Made by a program: the position numbers and the translations under genes. Source: Pseudobdellovibrio sp. (GTDB lineage: Bacteria; Bdellovibrionota; Bdellovibrionia; Bdellovibrionales; Bdellovibrionaceae). Taken from it: 59,845 nucleotides of DNA. Positions 33,322 through 40,994 of this stretch are shown here, piece after piece. The notes under the pieces are model-generated. The model worked only from the letters and a program-made list of their open reading frames with translations, was not told the DNA's origin and made no database searches. The DNA is taken from the NCBI GenBank assembly GCA_023701385.1, contig JAMPXC010000017.1, forward strand, positions 1-59,845. The letters are read 5' to 3'. How positions within the stretch are numbered: the first letter of the stretch is position 1; every line of letters starts with the position of its first letter.

Positions 33322-33771
33322 TTAATTCAAATTACTGCAGTTCGATTTTAAGTAGCGGCCTTTTTCTGGAAAACGAAACATTTTAGACATTGTTTCACAA
33401 GTCGCTTTATTGATTGTCGATTCAAACTGTGAATAGCAGTTAAATAAAGCCGCATCGTGATTTTCAGCATCAGTGAATTGGCGAGCTTTAGCTACACACG
33501 ATTTTAAATTTGGAAATTCAGAAATATGATAGAAGCAGTACTCGCGCACATTTTCTTTTAAGTAGTTTGATTTAACGGTGTTCACTTGCTCAAAGCAGCT
33601 GCTTAACGTGATGTGCTTTGAAGTTTTACCTAAACACTCACGAATCTCGTTCGGTTGCTCGTCTAAACACTTTTCTAGGGTTGACGACGGAGCGTTCGTA
33701 AAAGCCGTTGTTAGCAACATAAATGCTGTCAGAAACAGGGCCGAGATGGAGCTTTTTACTTTTGAGTTCAT
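33322..33771 (-). CDS. Small exported cysteine-rich protein
   Basis: 149 aa from the ATG at 33771, which gives a normal signal peptide; in-frame ATGs at 33786 and 33804 are alternatives. The mature part holds eight Cys in spaced pairs (EKCLDEQ, RECLGK, SSCFEQ, EYCFYH, KSCVAK, FNCYSQ, ATCETM, SNCSN), helical in between. It probably forms four disulfides in the periplasm. I know of no family with this exact pattern. Nearby DsbD and peptidoglycan genes do not fix a function. Confidence 0.7.
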   Translation of the reverse strand: MNSKVKSSISALFLTAFMLLTTAFTNAPSSTLEKCLDEQPNEIRECLGKTSKHITLSSCFEQVNTVKSNYLKENVREYCFYHISEFPNLKSCVAKARQFTDAENHDAALFNCYSQFESTINKATCETMSKMFRFPEKGRYLKSNCSNLN

Positions 33772-33971
33772 TTTCACGTTCAACATGCTTTGGGATTTTT
33801 GCATAAAGCGTTCCAGGATGAAACAGCATAAGCTGCTTATAAACGATAAAACAGGTTTACAGCCTTAGACAGGGGCCGAGAATTGTCAGCTGCCTTGTTA
33901 TAATTCTATACCAAATCGAATATATGAGTTTCTAATTCAAATTTGCCTAAATATTGGGTAGTAAAGGCTTC

Positions 33972-35132
33972 ATGAAAACAGTTACAAAAAGCTTAGTGAG
34001 CTTGTTCACTCTGATATTTTTTTGGTTCTCTTTAGCCGATGCGAAGGTGGGTAAAGCGGCCCAAAGCCTTCTGGCAAAAACCTCTGCTGAGGCATTTCAG
34101 ACCTTTGAAAAAGACGGTCTTAATAACTCGCAAGTAGCCCTTGATTACTTATTCTTAAAACTAGAGAAAAAACAAAATTTTCAACTTTTAACAGAGAAAG
34201 AATTAGCTGATTTTCATTTCGATGTTTTAACGCAAAAAGTTTTAGATTTCGTAAACCGTTTAAATTTAGCTTTTAACTTACCCATCAACTATAAACTTAG
34301 AAAACAAATGCAGTTTGAATTTTATGGTCTAAGCCAGGCCATTAAAAAGGCCAATGAAGTAAGCCTTACGGTTGATTCAGATCACTTCGATAAACTTCAC
34401 GATATGTTAATGGGCCAAGGCACTAGTTTATTCTATGCTTCTGCTAAAGATAAAAAAAGAACAGATATGTTTTTTGCCAGTTATTATCTGCACGAGCTTG
34501 AATATCCGATGGATATGACAGCGCGACACTTAGAGGCTTTAAAAAAATCTTCGAAGTGGAATACCGGTGCGAAAATTTACGCGGCTAAGATTGCGCGTGC
34601 CGCTCTTCATGGGGGAATGAGTTTAAATAAATTAACATCAAAACAAATCGATACTTTGTATAGCGCAAGTTTATTAACAGGCCTTGATGATGGCGCCAAA
34701 TTAACGATTCAAAAGATTTACTTAAAACAACTGCAAATGATCGGTGACCAAGAAAAAATTAAAGAAGTAAAACGTGAGTTAGCTTCTTCGATTTTATGGC
34801 AAGAAACTAAAAACTTAATGAATAATCCGATGGATATTTTAAAGTTTATCCAGTTCTGTGTGGGGTATGTTTTTATTGCATGGCCATTAGAAGTGATCGT
34901 GATTTTAGTATCATTAGTGATTTTCGGTTTCCAAGCATCAACAGTGTTAACACCAGAAGAGAAAAGTAAAAAATCATTCGGTAAAAAGTTATGGATGGTT
35001 TTTCAGAAAGCTTACTTGGGAAGTAACGTGCCGTTTTTTACGAAGTTAGCGGCGTCTTTGATTTTATTCGGAGTAGGTCTCTACTTCAACTCGGCGAAGA
35101 ATTTCGTAGAGACCATGATTTCAAATATGTAA
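33972..35132 (+). CDS. Hypothetical membrane protein with helical periplasmic domain
   Basis: 386 aa from the ATG at 33972 (AAAGG before it; an in-frame TTG at 33954 is less likely). Signal/membrane segment at the N-terminus (SLVSLFTLIFFWFSLADA), a ~270-residue helical domain with HEAT/TPR-like periodicity, then two membrane helices (FCVGYVFIAWPLEVIVILVS and LAASLILFGVGLYF) around a basic loop (TPEEKSKKSFGKKL). No family recognised. It may hold a sensor or scaffold domain between membrane anchors. Confidence 0.7.
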   Translation: MKTVTKSLVSLFTLIFFWFSLADAKVGKAAQSLLAKTSAEAFQTFEKDGLNNSQVALDYLFLKLEKKQNFQLLTEKELADFHFDVLTQKVLDFVNRLNLAFNLPINYKLRKQMQFEFYGLSQAIKKANEVSLTVDSDHFDKLHDMLMGQGTSLFYASAKDKKRTDMFFASYYLHELEYPMDMTARHLEALKKSSKWNTGAKIYAAKIARAALHGGMSLNKLTSKQIDTLYSASLLTGLDDGAKLTIQKIYLKQLQMIGDQEKIKEVKRELASSILWQETKNLMNNPMDILKFIQFCVGYVFIAWPLEVIVILVSLVIFGFQASTVLTPEEKSKKSFGKKLWMVFQKAYLGSNVPFFTKLAASLILFGVGLYFNSAKNFVETMISNM

Positions 35133-35150
35133 GGGGCTGCGGGGCCCCTT
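35131..35150 (+). terminator. Hairpin at the end of the 33972 gene
   Basis: AAGGGGC-TGCGGG-GCCCCTT: a 7-bp GC-rich stem that starts inside the stop codon. No T-run follows, so it would be a weak intrinsic terminator or a stabilising 3' hairpin. The convergent M14 gene ends 8 bases beyond. Confidence 0.4.
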
Positions 35151-35157
35151 GGCTGTT

Positions 35158-36429
35158 CTACGGCGCTGGATTAATAGGCCCGATACTTACATTGATTGTA
35201 CGGTATGGATTATCTGCGTATTCCATTAAATATAAAGCGGGTTCAATATTTTTATTAAATACCGGTTGAATCACGCCAGCACCTGGGTAGAAGCCGCCAC
35301 CACCAAAACCACCTGAAGCCTGAGATGGATCTAATTCAAACGTAAAAGCAAAAATCTTGTGTTCGCCATAAGCCCAATCCGTTGTGTCGCCACTTGCGAT
35401 GTAAAGATCAGAAGCTTGTTGCGGAGTATACTTGTTCCATTCAGCCATTTTCTTGGCCATTGTTTCGAAAACTTTCGCATCTTTTGTGTTTTCGATGCCA
35501 TCGTATTTGTGGCCCCATGGGTAAAGAATTAGCTGCGAATAGGTATGGAATGAAAGTAGCGTAGTGATATTTGTGTGAGCTTCAACGTAGTTTTTAATGT
35601 TGATTGTTTCAGGTTCAGAGAAGGGTTTTGTTCCCATGTACGTATCGCTGTTTGGATTAGTAGAAGAGCCGCCAGTGCCCCATTTGTAACTGTAGTTGCG
35701 ATTTAAATCCGTACCGAAAGTACCATTCGCATTGCGTGAACGGTTTTTTCTCCACATTTTGTAGCTACCGTCTTGAATGTCATATTCAGCGCCATCAGGA
35801 TTCACCATCGGAATAATGTGAATATCACGGTTATTCATTAAACCTATGATACGCTCATTGCCAGCTTTGTATTGTTCAACTAAGTGTTGCGCAAGCATCA
35901 ATGGCATTTCCATTGATAAGTGTTCACGCGCATGGTGACCACCCATATAAATTACAGCTGGTTTTTCTGAAGCGTGGGATTGATCAGCTCCTAAACGTAA
36001 AACCCAAGTGTCGCGGCCTTCAGTTGATTTGCCGACGGAGCCCATTGTGACAAGTGTTGGATTTTCGTTAGCTAGCTTAGTTAGCTCAGCTGTCATCTCA
36101 GCGTAGTTATGAAAAGCTGAATCTTTTGTTGGAAAATCTTTTCCGCTAAACAGAGCTTCATCAGCTAAGTTTGAGTACGACATTAACCAACCTAGTTTTT
36201 GGATTTGTTTTAATTCCGTATCGCCACCGAATGCGACAACGTAATCTTCTGTCGTATTTTCGATACCGACGATATTGGCGATCACTGAGCGCTCGAATTT
36301 ATCTTTCGCGCGGATTTTCATCCAATATCTGTTGTTTGATGTTGATTGCGCAAACTGCGCGATAGAAACAGCGATTAAGATCACCGTGGCCAATAAGGCC
36401 GACTTTTTTAAGTTAAATCTGACTGACAT
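35158..36429 (-). CDS. Secreted M14-family zinc carboxypeptidase
   Basis: 423 aa. Signal peptide (LLATVILIAVSIAQFAQS), ~90-residue propeptide, then the M14 catalytic domain: HAREH with zinc ligands His166 and Glu169, the RNRSRNANG ... TDLNRNY substrate-carboxylate region, the third ligand His in SFHTYSQ and catalytic Glu in FTFELDP. Closest in look to carboxypeptidase T-type enzymes, which remove C-terminal residues from peptides. Exported peptidases fit a bacterium that digests proteins outside its cytoplasm, but this one could act on any periplasmic substrate. AAGGGA precedes the ATG. Confidence 0.93.
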   Translation of the reverse strand: MSVRFNLKKSALLATVILIAVSIAQFAQSTSNNRYWMKIRAKDKFERSVIANIVGIENTTEDYVVAFGGDTELKQIQKLGWLMSYSNLADEALFSGKDFPTKDSAFHNYAEMTAELTKLANENPTLVTMGSVGKSTEGRDTWVLRLGADQSHASEKPAVIYMGGHHAREHLSMEMPLMLAQHLVEQYKAGNERIIGLMNNRDIHIIPMVNPDGAEYDIQDGSYKMWRKNRSRNANGTFGTDLNRNYSYKWGTGGSSTNPNSDTYMGTKPFSEPETINIKNYVEAHTNITTLLSFHTYSQLILYPWGHKYDGIENTKDAKVFETMAKKMAEWNKYTPQQASDLYIASGDTTDWAYGEHKIFAFTFELDPSQASGGFGGGGFYPGAGVIQPVFNKNIEPALYLMEYADNPYRTINVSIGPINPAP

Positions 36430-36450
36430 TATAATCCCTTCCGTGGGTGA

Positions 36451-36484
36451 TAATAGTTAGTTTGTTTACACGAATTAACTATTA
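36451..36484 (-). repeat. Inverted repeat upstream of the M14 gene
   Basis: TAATAGTTA (36451-36459) and TAACTATTA (36476-36484) are perfect 9-base arms 16 bases apart, between the PilZ gene and the M14 peptidase gene. It could be an operator or a weak 3' hairpin of the PilZ gene. No T-run follows. Confidence 0.45.
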
Positions 36485-36523
36485 CCGTAGCACGAAAGTC
36501 CAGTATGTCTACAAGCTTTAACT

Positions 36524-36859
36524 TTAATTATTTTGATTCGAAAAAAGAACATTCGCTAATTTGTCTTGAAGCTCTTCGCGTTTTAAAAATTGAACGCCAA
36601 CACCTAGACCTTTGGCCCAGACAACTTCGCAATCCACAACGTGAACGCGGTTTAAACTTCTTAAATTAATTGTAACACGGGCGATGTCGCCTTTTTTTAC
36701 TGAAAAATTTGGGCTTAACACATCAAAGAAAGCACCTGTTGAAGAAAGGTTTCCCATCTTAGTTAAGATGCGACCGTTCTTTCCGTAGATTTCAATATGA
36801 GCTAATTCTTGAGTAACAAAGCGGCGGGCGCCCTGTGGCTGTGTATTTTGATTGTCCAT
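36524..36859 (-). CDS. Single-domain PilZ protein with altered c-di-GMP motif
   Basis: 111 aa, about the size of a lone PilZ domain. It keeps NLSSTG at 37-42 (D/NxSxxG) and the closing strand GLGVGVQF. In RxxxR the second Arg is missing (RRFVTQ at 12-17), so c-di-GMP binding may be weak or lost; several lone PilZ proteins act as protein partners instead. It lies between folA and the M14 gene on the same strand. Confidence 0.85.
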   Translation of the reverse strand: MDNQNTQPQGARRFVTQELAHIEIYGKNGRILTKMGNLSSTGAFFDVLSPNFSVKKGDIARVTINLRSLNRVHVVDCEVVWAKGLGVGVQFLKREELQDKLANVLFSNQNN

Positions 36860-36952
36860 AACTCTACTCCAATTCTTATTTTAAATCGGATTCTCGGACA
36901 GCAATATTGAATTTTTTTTTATGTTGAGATCGTCAATTATTTCGACGAATTA

Positions 36953-37465
36953 TTAGCTTTTGCGCGTCTTCGACGCGACATTTTCCCACACTTCGTAAGC
37001 TAGACCTGGATGAACGTCTGATGTTTGGCGATTTTGCAATGCAAAGCCATCTTGAAAATCAGCAGGGTAAAATGTATCGCCCTCATACTGGCCAGGGATG
37101 CGGGTTACATAAAGCAGGTCACAAAGCGTACGTGTCTGTTTGTAAATTTCAGCACCACCGACAACCATCACTTCATCGGGCCATTCGCCAATTTTAGTTT
37201 TAGCAAAAGCGATCGCTTCGTTGATCGTTGTGACAAAATGCACATTGGGAAATTCAGTCGTTTGGGTTTTGCGTGAAATCACGATGTGAAAACGTTTAGG
37301 TAAAGGTTTACCTAAAGAATCATAAGTCTTACGACCCATGATCATGATTTTTCCTGATGTTTGGGTTTTAAAATATTTTAAGTCTTCAGGAAAATGCCAC
37401 AGAAGTTTGTTATCTTTACCGATGGCAAAGTTTTCTCCGATGGCAACGATTTGTGACAATATCAT
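36953..37465 (-). CDS. folA: Dihydrofolate reductase
   Basis: 170 aa. It reduces dihydrofolate with NADPH. Motifs: IVAIGENFAIGKDNKLLWHFPEDLKYF shortened to GKDNKLLWHFPEDL with the catalytic acid before LKYF, MGRKTYDSLGKPLP, HIVISRKTQ, and VVGGAEIY (the cis-Gly pair). The start ATG overlaps the thyA stop by one base (TAATG), so thyA-folA are co-translated: ThyA makes dihydrofolate and FolA recycles it. The C-terminus contains a short palindromic stretch. Confidence 0.96.
   Translation of the reverse strand: MILSQIVAIGENFAIGKDNKLLWHFPEDLKYFKTQTSGKIMIMGRKTYDSLGKPLPKRFHIVISRKTQTTEFPNVHFVTTINEAIAFAKTKIGEWPDEVMVVGGAEIYKQTRTLCDLLYVTRIPGQYEGDTFYPADFQDGFALQNRQTSDVHPGLAYEVWENVASKTRKS
36963..36977 (-). 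other. GAA-loop palindrome in the last codons of folA
   Basis: On the minus strand CGCGTC-GAA-GACGCG forms a 6-bp stem inside the folA coding end, 10 bases before its stop. It could stabilise the 3' end of the message. Same shape as the palindromes before pal, prmA and ftsW. Confidence 0.4.
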
Positions 37466-38259
37466 TACACCGCTACCTCACCCTTAATAGCCGGGTGTGG
37501 ATCGTAGCCAGTGATTTCGATATCTTCGTATTTAAAATCAAAAATATTTTTCACATTTGGATTTAACTTTAATTTCGGAAGCGGACGACACTCGCGTGAT
37601 AACTGAAGTTTTACTTGCTCTAAGTGATTCGAGTAAATATGCGCGTCACCCAGTGTATGAATAAACTCACCCACTTCAAGATTACAAACTTGCGCCACCA
37701 TATGAACTAACAACGCATAACTTGCGATATTAAACGGAACACCTAAGAAAATATCCGCACTTCGTTGGTAAAGCTGGCAAGAAAGTTTTCCGTCAGCTAC
37801 GTAGAACTGAAAAAACGCATGACAAGGCGGTAACGCCATTTTGCTAATGTCAGACGGGTTGAACGCCACAACTAATAAACGACGAGAATCCGGATTCTTT
37901 TTGATCTCTTCGATCACGTTGCTGATTTGGTCGATGGTTGTACCATCAGCGGCTTCCCACGAACGCCATTGTTTGCCGTACACCGGACCAAGTTCGCCTT
38001 GTTCGTCAGCCCATTCATCCCAGATAGAAACTTTATTTTCTTTTAAATATTTAATATTTGTTTCGCCTTTTAAGAACCATAAAAGTTCGTGAAAGATCGA
38101 ACGTGTGTGAAGTTTTTTAGTTGTTAAAAGAGGAAAACCTTTTTGTAGATCAAAACGCATCTGATAACCGAAAACACTGATCGTGCCTGTGCCGGTGCGG
38201 TCTGATTTTACTGTGCCTTCATTTAAAACGTGCTTTAGAAGATCGTGGTATTGTTTCAT
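37465..38259 (-). CDS. thyA: Thymidylate synthase
   Basis: 264 aa, the size of E. coli ThyA. It methylates dUMP to dTMP with methylene-tetrahydrofolate. Motifs: [52 protein letters not shown], active-site Cys in [29 protein letters not shown] and HIYSNH. Its leader has a nested pair of stem-loops with the Shine-Dalgarno GAGAGG in the loop of the inner one. Confidence 0.97.
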   Translation of the reverse strand: MKQYHDLLKHVLNEGTVKSDRTGTGTISVFGYQMRFDLQKGFPLLTTKKLHTRSIFHELLWFLKGETNIKYLKENKVSIWDEWADEQGELGPVYGKQWRSWEAADGTTIDQISNVIEEIKKNPDSRRLLVVAFNPSDISKMALPPCHAFFQFYVADGKLSCQLYQRSADIFLGVPFNIASYALLVHMVAQVCNLEVGEFIHTLGDAHIYSNHLEQVKLQLSRECRPLPKLKLNPNVKNIFDFKYEDIEITGYDPHPAIKGEVAV

Positions 38260-38261
38260 AG

Positions 38262-38327
38262 GGATAACCTCTCTCTGAGTGAAATTATCCGTGAAAAGGA
38301 GCGTTGCTGTCGAGAAGACCGCAACGC
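38262..38327 (-). promoter_or_regulatory. Structured thyA leader: two stem-loops, ribosome site in a loop
   Basis: GCGTTGC/GCAACGC (38301-38307 and 38321-38327) makes a 7-bp stem with a 13-base loop. Nearer the gene, GGATAA/TTATCC (38262-38267 and 38285-38290) closes a loop that holds GAGAGAGG, the thyA Shine-Dalgarno. A role in autoregulation is possible but unproven. Confidence 0.4.
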
Positions 38328-38331
38328 GGCT

Positions 38332-38355
38332 AAAGAAAAAAAATCCTTCGGATTT
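38332..38355 (-). terminator. Terminator of the 38370-38600 gene
   Basis: On the minus strand AAATCC-GAA-GGATTT is followed by TTTTT-C-TTT. The stem is short (6 bp) but the T-run is good. It stops readthrough into thyA. Confidence 0.65.
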
Positions 38356-38369
38356 CTGTAAAAAAATTA

Positions 38370-38600
38370 TTAGTCTTTTTTGTGTTTCTTTTTAAGCTTT
38401 TTCGCTCGTACAGCGGCTTTGCTGACCGCTGCTGTTTGTTCAGTCGTTGGTTTTACGATAGTGCCTTTAATATCTTCAACTTTTTCCTTAACTTCCTGAT
38501 TTGGTTGTTGCGGAACATTTGGCGCTGGTGTTGTTGCTGGATCAGCTGCTAAAGCCGACACAGAAAACGCTAAAACAAGAGCAGATAGAAATAGTCTCAT
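38370..38600 (-). CDS. Small exported Pro/Lys-rich protein
   Basis: 76 aa. Signal peptide ([17 protein letters not shown]), then a short Pro/Gln-rich stretch ([14 protein letters not shown]) and a very basic C-terminus ([12 protein letters not shown]). AAAGGA lies before the ATG. Small, basic and exported, it could bind anionic envelope polymers such as LPS or nucleic acid, but nothing in the sequence proves that. It is followed by its own terminator. Confidence 0.65.
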   Translation of the reverse strand: MRLFLSALVLAFSVSALAADPATTPAPNVPQQPNQEVKEKVEDIKGTIVKPTTEQTAAVSKAAVRAKKLKKKHKKD

Positions 38601-38615
38601 GACATTTCCTTTCTA

Positions 38616-39152
38616 TTATTGAAAGTTTTGTACTTGGGCAATGTAAGGAAGATTACGGAAATAACCTTGATAATCTAAACCATAACCAACCACGAATTCA
38701 TTCGTGATTTGAAAACCAACATAATCTAATTTGCACGGAACTTTTAAAGCTTCAGGTTTTTCTAATAACGTCACAGTCGTTACAGAAGCTGGTTTGCGTG
38801 ACTCGATCGAATGTTTTAAGTAGTTCATTGTAAGACCCGTATCAACGATGTCTTCAACTAGAATCACGTGCATGCCTTCAACCGGGCTTGCTAAGTCTAA
38901 AGTGACTTTCACTTCACCAGAAGAAGAAGTTCCACCGTGGTAGCTTGATACGCCGAAAAATTCACAAGTGATGTCAGTGTTAATTTGGCGGATAAGATCA
39001 GAGTAAAATAAGAACGAACCTTTTAATACGCAAACCGCTACAACTTTTTGGCCCTTAAATTTTGCCGTTAATTGTTCGCCGATTTGTTTTACTTTCTCTT
39101 GGATTTTTTCTTCAGAGATATAAGATTTAAGATTCAGATTCTTTGGGTTCAT
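38616..39152 (-). CDS. hpt: Hypoxanthine phosphoribosyltransferase
   Basis: 178 aa. It salvages hypoxanthine (and guanine) with PRPP. The PRPP loop is VEDIVDTGLTMNYL, with the family's earlier VLKGSFLFYSDLIRQ and later VGYGLDYQGYFRNLPYIA. AAGGA precedes the ATG. It is in a minus-strand run with upp, 19 bases downstream of it, suggesting one purine/pyrimidine salvage unit. Confidence 0.95.
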   Translation of the reverse strand: MNPKNLNLKSYISEEKIQEKVKQIGEQLTAKFKGQKVVAVCVLKGSFLFYSDLIRQINTDITCEFFGVSSYHGGTSSSGEVKVTLDLASPVEGMHVILVEDIVDTGLTMNYLKHSIESRKPASVTTVTLLEKPEALKVPCKLDYVGFQITNEFVVGYGLDYQGYFRNLPYIAQVQNFQ

Positions 39153-39171
39153 ATGATGTCCTTATCAGCCT

Positions 39172-39930
39172 TTACACGAAAGAATTATTTAATAACTCGC
39201 CAAGGCCACCGGCCCCAGGAATGATGTATTGTTTGTCATTCAACCCTTTTTCTTGCTCCCAGTAAAGGCCTAAAGGTGAATTTAAGACGTGCGCCGGAGA
39301 TAAACCGCGATCTACGCGCAGAGCAAAAACTTGCAGAGGCGCTTTCACAGATTGGATTTTTTTAAGGTATTCAGGAGTCACAATTAGATGAAGAGCGATA
39401 TAGCTCTTAACGGGGCCTTGAACTTGGCTTTGGTAATAATCAATAGCTGATAAAATCGTTCCGCCAGTGGCACCCATCGGATCAGGAAATAAAACATAAC
39501 TGTTTTCGATACTGCCGCCGATTTTAAAGCTGCCTAAGTTTGTTCCGGTCACTTGCTCGTTCGCATCGGTTTTACGGGCCGCAAAGATATGATCTTGTCT
39601 TACATTTTCAGCATTTAAGAACCAGTGCAGATATTCATAGCAAATATGGCTAGGGAATGTTCCGGCGCGGGCTAAGTTCACCGTTACAGCTTTGGTTTCT
39701 TGGGTCAAAGTTTCAGCAGTGAGCGATTCGCCCATACGGGTTTTAACTTCGACCTTACCTTTAGGAAATAAAGTATTCGCGGTGTGAACAATCAGGCCGT
39801 TGTAGATCAGTTGAATCAGACGGTTAATCTGCGGCTGAATTGTTTTACTTTGGCAAAGTTCGGTTAATAGAGTTTGCAAAAAAGGATCATTGATTAAATG
39901 AAAATTCGGACCGTAGTGATGTTCTTGCAT
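39172..39930 (-). CDS. upp: Uracil phosphoribosyltransferase-like protein (divergent Upp)
   Basis: 252 aa, longer than the usual ~208. The C-terminal half keeps the PRPP-binding DPMGATGGTIL (Upp has DPMLATGGS) and the uracil-binding end QYIIPGAGGLGELLNN (Upp has DYIVPGLGDAGDR). In the latter, GAGGLG replaces GLGDAG, so the usual Asp is missing. The N-terminal ~85 residues diverge and include a long helix. It probably converts uracil and PRPP to UMP, but a changed base preference is possible. Neighbour of hpt, thyA and folA. Confidence 0.8.
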   Translation of the reverse strand: MQEHHYGPNFHLINDPFLQTLLTELCQSKTIQPQINRLIQLIYNGLIVHTANTLFPKGKVEVKTRMGESLTAETLTQETKAVTVNLARAGTFPSHICYEYLHWFLNAENVRQDHIFAARKTDANEQVTGTNLGSFKIGGSIENSYVLFPDPMGATGGTILSAIDYYQSQVQGPVKSYIALHLIVTPEYLKKIQSVKAPLQVFALRVDRGLSPAHVLNSPLGLYWEQEKGLNDKQYIIPGAGGLGELLNNSFV

Positions 39931-39939
39931 GATCTGTTT

Positions 39940-40902
39940 TTACTGCAGATCTATGATGATGGCAAAAGTTGTTTTTTGATTACGGTAGTCAGTGGATTTG
40001 AAAATTGTAAATGGGGCTACGCTGGCTAAATCAGGTTCTAAATCGAAATAAGTAAGTAGCCCTGTTCCGGAAAGGTATAATTGTTCGCCGGGGCCTAAGC
40101 TAAGATCTATTGGAATTTGCTGAGTATCGTTAGGATGATTTTTGATGTACATAGCGGTGAATGATTTTTGCATAGAACTTATATCCTGCGCGTTGATAGC
40201 CAGCCTGATCCAACGTGTGCTATTGCCTGCACTCACGGAATTATTTTTTGTTTCGCTAAAAGTCATAATGTCTGTTTTTAAAATACGTACATTTGCTAGA
40301 TTCAATTTTATTGGTGCAGATGATTTATACGAAATAACATCACCACCGATGGTTGTGCGGTCGCCGTAGCTTTCATTCATGATGTTGTTAAGATAGTCGT
40401 GATCAATCTCAACCATTTGAATACGAACTTTGGCTGTTTGTGAAACTGTTTGCGTTGGACTTGCATCGCCATTTCCAGCTCTAAAAGCTTGGGCTTGAGG
40501 GGCACCACCGGTAGCAGCAGCGCCTTCTGCAGTAGCCGCCATTTCTGTAGGGCTTGCTGTACGCGCCGCCCAAGTGTTGGCTTGTGGTGGAGGAGCTTCA
40601 AATTCAGCTTGGTCTTCAGCAATGCCGGCTTCAGTTTTAGCCTGTTGAGAGGGGTTCGGACTAACTGATGCGAAACGATTGATTTTTTGAATCCATTGTT
40701 GCGGTTGATCCGTGCGAACAACAAATGTCGTAACGGCCACGCCCAAAAGAACCACCATTAAAAACTGAAACATTCCGCTCTTAGCGATTTTAATCAGAAA
40801 CGGATCTTCTTTAGGTTTATACGCCAACATATCCACACCGCAGTTAGCGCAGTATTGATCTTGGGGTTGTCTAAAATGGCATCGTGGACATTCTACAAGC
40901 AC
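39940..40902 (-). CDS. Zinc-ribbon membrane protein of unknown function
   Basis: 320 aa. GTG start at 40902. The N-terminus has a zinc ribbon CPRC...CANC (Cys5, 8, 18, 21), then one membrane helix (FQFLMVVLLGVAVTTFVV), a ~100-residue Ala/Pro/Gln-rich linker and a C-terminal beta-rich domain (KIQMVEIDHDYLNNIMNES ... PFTIFKSTDY). The ribbon would be cytoplasmic and the rest periplasmic. No family recognised. It is divergent from rsmH and sits first in the upp-hpt run. Confidence 0.75.
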   Translation of the reverse strand: MLVECPRCHFRQPQDQYCANCGVDMLAYKPKEDPFLIKIAKSGMFQFLMVVLLGVAVTTFVVRTDQPQQWIQKINRFASVSPNPSQQAKTEAGIAEDQAEFEAPPPQANTWAARTASPTEMAATAEGAAATGGAPQAQAFRAGNGDASPTQTVSQTAKVRIQMVEIDHDYLNNIMNESYGDRTTIGGDVISYKSSAPIKLNLANVRILKTDIMTFSETKNNSVSAGNSTRWIRLAINAQDISSMQKSFTAMYIKNHPNDTQQIPIDLSLGPGEQLYLSGTGLLTYFDLEPDLASVAPFTIFKSTDYRNQKTTFAIIIDLQ

Positions 40903-40994
40903 GACTTAGTTTAGTGTATTCTGTCTTGACCGACAAATAAGCGAATTTTACACTCATACCTTAGTCTGGGTTTTGTTAATTATAAGGGGTTGTT

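Noticed and set aside
40377-40724. 115-codon open frame overlapping the zinc-ribbon membrane protein gene
   Set aside because: It comes from the repetitive Ala/Pro/Gln linker read in another frame, giving a Leu/Lys-rich string with no ribosome site.
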